Below, in pieces: positions 1 through 8,900 of a stretch of DNA of 64,000 nt. The notes below the pieces were generated by a model, which saw only the letters and a program-made list of their open reading frames with translations, was not told the DNA's origin and ran no database searches. Origin of the DNA: Chondrilla cf. caribensis (taxonomy: Eukaryota > Porifera > Demospongiae > Chondrillida > Chondrillidae); NCBI GenBank assembly GCA_964020155.1, contig OZ026554.1:2732327-2796326 (forward strand), given 5' to 3'. A program made the translations under genes and the position numbers. Position 1 is the first letter of the stretch, and the number at the start of each line of letters is the position of its first letter.

Positions 1-231
1 ACTATAATGCAAGGATTCTGTTCGTTTGTTCGCAAACTCCTCCTTCAGTTCGCACGAGATCGACGTCAAACTCTCCAATCCTCCTCATCGGCACCCGTTG
101 AGTGTCCTAAGGGGGTTGGCATTTCGTTTTAGGCCTTTCTTCTAGAATTCGAACGAAACCGTAAAATCCGCCGTATTTGAAAGGTGCCATTTTCATGACA
201 CGTTTACGGATGAATACGCCCGTAGTACAGG
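1..231. other. Single-copy, CpG-rich left flank of the array
   Basis: This stretch is richer in CpG than anything nearby and is not repeated elsewhere in the window; homology to the other collagen-unit flanks starts at about 232. On the minus strand one frame runs from an ATG at 196 to a stop at 2-4 and is broken once by a TAG at 107-109, which is preceded by a short C/T tract and could instead be a splice acceptor. It may be the terminal part of a neighbouring minus-strand gene or a decayed coding piece. I do not recognise the protein. Confidence 0.3.
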
Positions 232-1248
232 TAATTCAGCTAGTGCTATCTAAAATTACAGGTTTCAAGGCTGACGTACATAACATGCAAACATACAACA
301 CAGGAAGATTTAAGTATAGTACACAGATTGGACAATTATGTACAGCAACCTTGAAAGGGATAGAGAGTGCATACCAAAACTCAGTTCAACTAGAGCCACT
401 TCTGAATCACTCTCTTGAGGAACACTGATAGTAGGGTCCACATTCGGAATCCTTACTTCACACAGTATCCAACCAAACATACATACACAGGGGAAAACTG
501 ACAATAACCAACACATTAGAAGCCAAATGAAATATCGTGTGTGACCTTTCAAAGTCACCTATTCTGGCTGTAAACAGCCTCTACAATCAGTGGTCCTGCT
601 AGCTATAGACTATGCAAGGATCAACTGTCAGAGGAAAAGAAGGGGAGGACATATATCTAGAAAGCAGGGATGATTATAATTACCTTTTCATAAGTTGGCT
701 AACTGGACCATTCCTACATACCCTGTTCATGCTTTTTGTATGATGCCATCAGAACAGTATATAGAAGGTATGACAAGTGTATGGAGACATATTATACACA
801 TGCAAGTGTGTTCGTACATACATTAGTGTGCAAGTATTTTGTGTGAATGCATGCGTATGCATGCATTTGTAAATAGATGTGTGCGTGTGTAAGGTGTACT
901 AAACTTGCTAGATACCAAAACTCCGCTTAACTAGAGGATGACAAACCACTTTACTTCATTCATGTGGTGATGGAAGTGTTCTCTGGAGGAACATTGACAG
1001 GAAAGTGTAGAGAATAATTCCCTCACACAGTATTCAACCAAACACAGACAGGAGGAAGACTTAGTAGTAAATAGCACAGAATGTGGGGTCAGTTACATAA
1101 TAACCATAAAACAGGAATATGACCTGTGCTTCAGACATGTACACAGTCAATGAATATCATTAAAAGTGGGAGTGTCCTCCAAGTGACTATTAAATTAGTC
1201 TGTTCTGCTGTGGTTACCACAAACTACCACTAACAAACTGAGTGTGTT
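232..1248 (+). repeat. 5' flank of the collagen array, orphaned from unit A
   Basis: This segment matches the sequence upstream of the other collagen start codons (roughly 25.4-26.2, 34.4-35.5, 43.9-45.1 and 55.9-57.0 kb). It should be the promoter and 5' leader of collagen unit A, but it stops at 1248 where the DNA transposon begins and resumes at 13590. It also lacks about 48 bp present in the other copies, between AAAACAG and GAAT near 1110-1115. That stretch carries the only TATA-like box (TATAAAAT) of the other units. No coding capacity is evident; a frame at about 230-428 is broken by stops in other copies. Confidence 0.7.
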
Positions 1249-1282
1249 CCCAGGTCAAAATAAACAGCTTGTAAACAGCATG
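1249..1282 (+). repeat. Left terminal inverted repeat
   Basis: It starts CCCAGGTCAAAATA. Against the reverse complement of 13556-13589 it matches without gaps at 25 of 34 positions, in three blocks: positions 1-14 with one mismatch, 19-25 (GCTTGTA) and 30-34 (GCATG). It is flanked outside by TT at 1247-1248. Confidence 0.85.
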
Positions 1283-1400
1283 AAACAAGCATGAAACAAC
1301 CATGGTAACCTTTTCAACCATGTTACAAGGTTGAAACAAGCAAGAAACATCCATGATGAATCTCTCACCCATGTTACATGGTTGGTACAGACAGCTTCTG
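1279..1400 (+). repeat. Left subterminal short-motif repeats
   Basis: Just inside the left end are several related short motifs: CATGAAAC at 1279-1286 and 1290-1297, TTCAACCATG at 1313-1322, and GTTACAAGG followed by TTGAAAC. The same TTCAACCATG and CATGAAAC motifs occur in the mirrored position at the right end. CACTA-type elements are known to carry subterminal repeats bound by an accessory protein; a similar role here is inference. Confidence 0.5.
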
Positions 1401-1724
1401 TTTTACCATTATCCTATAATTTCTATATACTAGGACATGAAATACAGTAATTAAATACTTGAATATTAATTTCAGTTACTTGTATACTTCATAATATTAT
1501 GTGATTCATATTGAATCAGGAGATGCACTATGTATAAATTTGATGTGAAGATTGTGTAATGCTTAATGCTAGTTTTATTTATTATATAAACTGTTAAGTA
1601 ATGATATATATTTAGTAATAATTATACATGCATCGATAAGCAAACATTGCGAAAAAAACTGTAGGAACCTCAGTATATGACATTGGCACATTATACAGAC
1701 TATTAAAAATAAGTCACTGCATGG
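1401..1724 (-). other. 3' non-coding region of the Tnp2-type gene
   Basis: AT-rich sequence between the subterminal repeats and the transposase stop codon. On the minus strand it carries AATAAATAAAA near 1572-1583, about 150 nt after the stop, which is a plausible polyadenylation signal. I see no further coding sequence. Confidence 0.5.
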
Positions 1725-4700
1725 CTACTCTATCTCCCTGTTATTCGGCTGTGAAACAACAAAAAGCAAATTATGAGTCTTGCGGAAGTCTATCAGTATA
1801 CATTTGTCTTTAAAGTCACTACCAACTGAAATATCCAGGTCACTTTGCCTGCATGATCAAAAGAGAAAGACAGTAGGATATGTAATAAATCACAAATTAA
1901 GATATACTCACGATGGTACTTGAAAGGCTTTAATATGTTCAACTGTCAACCCTGAAGACTCTGCTGGCCAGATATTCATTGTCATACGTAAAGGAGTAAA
2001 AATGAGGAAAGTAGTTGATGGATCAAATTCTGTACCATCTTGGGCATAGGATAGTATTTTCTGTAGTAGACCATAGTGACAATCTCCATCTTTCTTCAAA
2101 GCAATGCAGCAATCAGCCCTTCTGGAGTTTGTTTTCCCACTCATCATAGTCCTTAACATCTTTCCATTCAAATGAATTCTACTATATTGTAGTAAATCTG
2201 AAGGAACAGGTCCTTTCAGTAACCCTTTCAATAATTCCTCTTCTTTGTCATCTATTTCAGCTAAACTTGGTTTACCAATCAATCCATCATCTTTCCTGTA
2301 TAGGAAATTGTATTAATGTATTTTCTCATTGGTCAATATTTAGCACTATAGAATAAAGAATTGTAATTATGCATAAACCTTTTGCCTCCAGTAGAATCAA
2401 GTGCTTGGAAGTATTCTTCTTCTGGTGTCACAGTTACTGTAGCAGATGACAGAGTATCAAAAGCTCTTTGTGGCAGAAATTGCATTTCTGCAACAGCAGT
2501 CGCTATCTGTATAACAAGTAAATTGAATAGGTATATGTATTCAATATATGATTGTTATATTAAATTTTATAACAATTCAGATGTCAGACATTGTCAAGTA
2601 ATTTGAGTTAAAAAACTCATGGGACTGCCATACCCCGCACTCAAATTATTTGTGCCTAATTAGTTTTATAAGAACCTTAATTTTCTGAATATATAACATT
2701 TGATGATGTTGCCGCAGGTAACCCCTAAACACAGATGTGTGTGCATATATTATAGTACTGTAATAATAGTGAGAATATTACTTTTATTCAGTGCAAAATT
2801 TCATACTTTACCTGTTTATCAACATGTGTGGTCCCATGGAAAAGAGTAAGTAAATAGCCATTCAAACTTTCAAATGGGAAGCACGAGTGTCCCCACAATG
2901 GCCCAAGTCTCTTGACAGTATCCGAAAGATGTAGAAGCAAGTGGACATTCATTGTCATGTATTCCTCACCTATTGCATTACAAACTCTAGACCATAAATT
3001 CTGAATAGTAATTAGAGTTGAATATAAACTTACCATATATTTGCCCAAACATGAAAACATAAAAACATAAGTGTCTTTGTGCTAGTTTCAATTCCCTGCT
3101 GGAAATGGAATCCTTAAGAAGAATATGCATTGCTTCCACTAAAGACTGATGATGACTGACATACTTCCGGGGCAATACACCTGAGATAACTGGTAATGAG
3201 TAATAAAGTAGCCAAGATTTCAATTCTTGAGCTATAATAACAGAAAAATTAAGATAGTTAAATATTTCTGTTTTTGAAGACATTTGTAAACATAAGTGAG
3301 GTAATTAATTAAACACTTATTTGTACACATGCATATACTGCATAATCAACTCACACAATTGCAAAACATGAACACAAATACAGAATTTTGACAATACTCA
3401 GTAAATACCTTTCCAAAATCTCAATGATGACTGTATTTCTCTTGGCAGTCTAATTATATCACTTGTGGGCTTGATGGACATCAATAAATCATCAATGCCT
3501 TTCACATTAGCACCCAAGTACCACATTTCCTGGTGATGTTTGCTATCAAACCATAAATGGAGAACTTGGCGAGTCACGCCCAGTAGAACACAATGCATGT
3601 AATCTACTGACATCCCTTTGATGATGTCAAATCCTGGCAATAAAGAAAGCCAAGAGGGTCCTTTTATACCAAGCATCTACAAATGGTGTACAAAATTGAT
3701 ATGCAATGTGATATGACCGTGCATATGAAGACCACCACATTTTAAATTTTGAGGCAAAGGCCAAGTACATGCAGTACAAGTCACTTACATGTGGTGCATT
3801 AATTGGCCCATTAGCTACTGCAACAAATGAAGAATGGGTTCTTTGAGGACCAAAAGGATCGGACTGGATGAATGGATATGTATGCACATGTCCTCCTCTC
3901 TTCGTCTTCACGGATGTACCTGCAATGAAAAATATATGACAATCATCAAAAGTAATGTGAAACTATATGTGGTAGGGTCCGGGAAAGGGAATTTTATTGT
4001 GCTGTTGCGTAAAGAGATATGGGTTAAAACATGTTTTCATGTGATTTTTTTGTTTTTATCACATATATACTAAATATACATACCTGGTTGCATGCACACT
4101 GGACATCCATAAAATCCATTAAATTGCTGCATGTTCATAATTGAAGCCTTGGCTATCATATCACTGGTGAAACAAACAACTGCAACATGGGATTTTGAAA
4201 TATCACCTTGAGAGATGTCGATACCTATGCATAATATTAATTATGTGATTCAAATTCCATTCAATTTACCAATCTGAATAAAATACTAACATGTATATTA
4301 CATACATATAATGCTGACTGTGTCAATATTACTCAAAAATACTCACCCTCTTCATAGAGATGCTTCAGTTTGAGTACAAATGGCTTCAAGAACAGGGACA
4401 TTTCTGGCTTATCTTTGCCTAGCCACAGTCCCATTAAAAGAGCATTTTGCTTCTTGATTCTATTAGTACATATGCAAATTGCAATGAGCATGTAGTAAAT
4501 TATAGTATGATAAAAATATTTATATACTCACCGTAACTTGTAAGGAAGCTCATTAATTAATGCAAAAACAGGCCATAGTGAAAGAGAAGTTGATTTAAAA
4601 ATAGGTATCCCATCTGTGTTTACTGTTAACGTGAGGTTTCCATTTTCTGTGCAAAAGCCTGTATCATACAAATGCCGATAACATTCTCCGTTGTAAATAT

Positions 4701-5867
4701 CTGAATAAACAGTATGGTCAGTTCCCTCTAAGGAAGTGGCGATATGCTTTTTGAATAAAGTCATTTCCTCAAGAAATTGACTTTCTGTACAAAGTGAATA
4801 AATAATATGTGAGCAGATAAGAAGTCAACTGACACAGCATTAGATATAGATTACATACGGCTGAATAGTGATTGCAATTGACTTTCAACAGAGATCTCAA
4901 GGAATGATGAAACTGAACCTTTGACTTTCAATTCACTCTGGCAGGTGTAACAAATCTCCTCGTTGAGATCCTTCACTTCCTGGGTACACTTAGTACAATA
5001 ATAGTGCAAAGTTATATTTTTCTTTGTGTAATCAGAATCCTTGTGGAACTCATAAAGTGTGCGATAACAATTATTGGATGGTGGGCAATGGAGTTTAATC
5101 AGCCTTAATAGATCTTTAAGAGCTACATCTGATAGGGAATGCCTGGCCGCAAATTTGGTTATCAACAGATGACTAGATGATCTTGTTAGTTGTGAATCAT
5201 GGAACAAGGGAACAGCAGTTGTACTATGGTGAGCCATACTGCACTCTGGTAGTGAATCAATGGGAATGGTACTTGTGGGCTCAGGACCAGTCATGTCATC
5301 ATCACTAGTCACACTACTGTCCTGTTCAGTAAAAGAGTTATTCAAGGCTTCGTCATGTATTTCCATGGGTAAATAAGATGAATCAGAATTCAATTTAGCA
5401 ATTGTAAATGAATTCAAATCCCTGCCAGTACCTGCATTTTGCAGACGGATGAAGTGCATATTTAACCACAGAATTATTAACTTGCTAATTAGATCTAGAT
5501 CTATACCTGCCATCACATTGTCAGCTTGTGTATGTGTCCTGTTGGGTTCCAAAAAATTAGTATCAAGGTCCACTAAAGCAGGGGTTCTAGGAGTATCAGC
5601 TGGTACCTGAATTACCTCTGAATACCTCTTTGCTACAGAGATGGAGTCTGATAATGAGATTTACATATGCATATACATGAATCACCTTCAACTCTCCGTT
5701 AACTTGAAAATATTACTATTATTCTGAAACATACCTCTGCATACTTCATTCTCCTTATTTCCATCGCAATTCTGAGATCTAGATCTTTTTCTTCTATAGG
5801 TAGTAGTCCTGCTATCTCCCTGATAAAGTCCTTTTCCGGTTGAGGGCCAAACGTGTTCAATATCCAT
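1725..5867 (-). CDS. Tnp2/DUF4218-type (CACTA-like) transposase, 12 exons
   Basis: Exons, in transcription order: 5867-5735, 5647-4859, 4784-4532, 4459-4347, 4224-4084, 3919-3789, 3676-3409, 3231-3034, 2969-2812, 2506-2379, 2295-1912, 1848-1725. Every junction is GT-AG with matching phase, giving 939 residues ending in NNREIE. Seen in order: a basic N-terminus (RRKRSRS), a zinc-ribbon-like C262-x2-C265/C277-x2-C280, the Tnp2 core (NTDGIPIF with D365; GLWLGKDKPEMSLFLKP; CFTSDMIAK with D451; NGFYGCPVC), a VDYMHCVLLG block (D545), then the DUF4218-like segment NVHLLLHLSD...GPLWGHSCFPFESLNG (E709). These acidic residues are candidates for the DDE centre. Known family role: cut-and-paste transposition in the nucleus. 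The reading frame has no stop, so recent activity is plausible. A 75-nt in-frame stretch in exon 2 (about 5434-5508) could be an extra intron. Confidence 0.85.
5434..5508 (-). other. Possible optional 75-nt in-frame intron in Tnp2 exon 2
   Basis: Within exon 2 the minus strand reads ATGGCAG then GTATAGATCT and ends 75 nt later in AAAATGCAG followed by GTACTGG. Splicing here would keep frame and remove an AT-rich, hydrophobic 25-residue stretch (LISKLIILWLNMHF) unlike the polar sequence on both sides. The unspliced frame is also open, so either form is possible. Confidence 0.4.
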
Positions 5868-5962
5868 GATAATAATTTCTCACGAGCTATATTATGGAGC
5901 CAATTTAATGCGCAAATCTAGTAGGGCGGGCTTTTGCATTGCGCATGCGTGAAACTTGAAGG
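5868..5962. promoter_or_regulatory. 95-bp shared bidirectional promoter
   Basis: This is all that lies between the start codons of the divergent Tnp2-type and BEN genes, so it must hold both core promoters and 5' leaders, unless transcripts overlap. It contains a CCAAT sequence near 5899, a GC-rich GGGCGGGC near 5924-5931 and TTGCGCATGCGT at about 5939-5950. The last is a close match to the palindromic NRF1 site, common in bidirectional, TATA-less animal promoters. A short upstream ATG in the NRF1-like motif opens a four-codon frame before the BEN start. No TATA box is obvious. Confidence 0.65.
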
Positions 5963-8900
5963 ATGGATTCGGATTCGAAGAAGGACTTCGCTTTGATACG
6001 CTGGATAGAAGACGATATGTACGGCGTAATGCCTATAAAAGATGCCAAAGTTGCTGGTGATGTCAAAAGCCAAAGGATATCTCAATTCGGATGGAAACGC
6101 AGAGGAAAGAAGAAGCCTACTTTTTACGAGGCACTGGTTTTGAAAATCTCTGGTACGAAATATTATGGTATATTATCGTGAATGAAGTGAACGCTTTTTT
6201 TTGTAAAGGTGATAGGATAGAACTGAATCGTTTAGTGGATATGCTCATGGATGGTGAGTTAGTATGAAAAAGACACCTAGCAACGCGAAAATGGCGGACA
6301 GAGGGAAAAAGACGAAGGTCAAAGGTAAAAGTTCTTGCAAGACCAGCAACTCGCCCACGCTTTGCACCATCTGCGAGGAAGTAATTACAGAATCATCTAA
6401 CAATACGCCAGGCGAGGATGCCGTATTCTGTGACGGTACGTGTAAGTCCTGGATACACCGTCGGTGTGGCGGACTATCCGCTGCCCAGTTTAAAGTCGTA
6501 TCAAGCTCTAACGAGCCCTTCCTTTGCCCTCAATGCAAACTAATGCAAAATAGTGTTGAAATAGCATCCCTCAAAGCGGAAGTAGTCTCTTTAACAAAGA
6601 AAGTCGATGATATTTTCCGCCAATTATCGGGTACCTCTCCAACGGAAACTGAGTCCGAGCCTGAAGTTGCTAATATGAAACCTAGTCAAATTCCCCCCAA
6701 CAAAGCAAGCAGCTCAAACCGCACATCCAATATCGATAAGAAATTCACCTTAGTCGTATACGGAGTGAAAGAATCACCTGAAGGTACACCTAGACAGAAG
6801 AGAATCGCGAATGATTATGAAAATTGCAGTCAAATTTTTCACAAAGTATCGCCGCAGGTGTCTGAATCGTCCATCGCCGATTGTGTTAGACTTGGCAAAT
6901 TCTCTGCCTCTAAAAATCGCCCTGTGCTTGTCAAATTTGCTCGCTCATATGATGTGAACGTCATCTTATCTAACAGGAGTAAAGTTTCAGCACTGGAAGG
7001 CATTTCCATAAAGCCACACATGTCTATTGCTGAACGACGAACTGAGTCGATCTTATTGAAAGAAAGAAGAGCCCTAATTAACGCTGGTCATACCGGCAGA
7101 CAAATAAGAATAAAAAGCAACAAGCTCTACTTAAACAGCTCCCTTTATGGCCAAATCGTTAATGACGAATTTATCAAGTATACCACTCCAGACAACAACT
7201 CAGTCTCTCATGATGCTCCAGCAACCCCTAATGCTGTTCCCCAATCAATTCCTTCTACCTCCAATTGACTGTCGTCACAGAACCTATACTCAGGGCAATG
7301 GAATGCACGCAGTCTCAAAAACAAAATGAACTATTTTCAAACTCTAATATATAGTAGATCATTTGATATCTTTGCAGTAACAGAAACCTGGCTTGATGAT
7401 CGCATCCAGGATAAAGAAATCTTACCAACAGGGTATTCAATATTTCGAAGGGATAGGAACTCCCATGGTGGAGGTATTCTCATAGCAATAACCGAAAAAA
7501 TTCCGTCTAGTGTTCATTATATCTCAAACTCAGCGGAAATCCTAATTGTCAAGCTCGAATTGGTCCATACAATATTTATATGCTGTGTTTACTCACCCCC
7601 TTCTTCTCCCGACTCACATTATACAGAAATAATTAACGTTCTCCATCAGCTGCCACCAGATATACAGACTATCGTTGTAGGTGACCTAAACTCACCTGAT
7701 ATTGACTGGAAACTACTGACAGCACATTCATCCTCCCACTCGCTATTGTGTGATGCTATGTTTCAGCTAAATTTAATGCAGCTAATCACAGAACCATTCC
7801 ATATTCATGGTAACATCCTGGACATTGTAATCACAAATCAACCAGACAAAATCTTCAACATTGTAGTCAGCAAACAGAATCAATCCCCATCTGATCACCA
7901 TCCTATCTCATTTGTAATTATAGCCCCTAAATCGAGGTCTCATTACACCAGATGTACCAAGCGTCTAGTATACAACTATTCTCAAGCTGACTTGGAAGGG
8001 ATACAAACCATATACTCAATGCAGACATTAAACTCCCATTGCACAGCACCAATTCCTCTTGGATCAAATTGTCAACTGTTATACATTTAGCCTGCAATAA
8101 ACACATCCCTCTCAAATCCACTTCACAAAACTCTTCTCCAAAATGGTTTACACCAGAAATCAAACATCAACTAAATCAGATTCACTCCGTTAAACGCAAA
8201 GTCAAACAGAATCCCACTCAACACAGGCAACACAAATTAGACACTTTACAGAGTAATCTGCAACAGCTGATGTCAACCGCTAAGGCTCACTATGAATCTA
8301 ATCTAATCGCATCCTATTTCTCACAACCCAATAAGCTTATTCAACATCTCAAAGGTCCTACAAACAAAAGCATCCCACTAGTGATCACCGATGAATCCTC
8401 CGCATACTCCACTCCCATCGACAAAGCTCAAGCTTTTAACAATTACTTTCATTCCGTCTTCACTAAGAGTGACTACGTCCTTCCACACACAGACAACCTT
8501 CCTCAACCCACCCAACAGCTCCACACAATTCAAATTAGCCCCAATGATGTCAGTGAAGCACTAAACAACCTTGACCCCACTAAAGCCCCTGGACATGACA
8601 ACATTAGTGCTGTAATTCTAAAATCATTATCCTCTACCCTCACTCTACCTATCACCACATTATTTCAACAAAGCATTCAATCCTGTTCAATTCCCGATGA
8701 CTGGAAAATTCACAAGATCAGACCAGTACCAAAATGTGGAGATCCTAGTAAGGTTTATAACTATCGCCCTATCTCGCTCCTCACAATCATATCTAAGCTA
8801 CTTGAATCTATAATTTACCAGAAAATCATCCCATTTGCCAGCTTATTTATCTCCCATAATCAATATGGATTTATGAAGAATCGTTCATGCCTCAAACAGC

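Noticed and set aside
177..428. 83-codon plus-strand frame with FKADVHNMQTYNTGRFKY
   Set aside because: The same sequence in the other flanks (22.73, 43.9, 55.9 kb) is interrupted by stops, and the start falls in unrelated sequence.
2969..3034. Acceptor at CAG (about 3002) for Tnp2 exon 9
   Set aside because: It would put a stop in frame; the acceptor at 2970-2971 (CAATAG) keeps phase and rebuilds the family pattern IYG-EEYMTMNVHLLLHL.
7326..8090. Reading the LINE endonuclease as a gene starting at the ATG at 7326
   Set aside because: The conserved GQWNARSL segment lies upstream of this ATG in the same frame, so it is not the real start.
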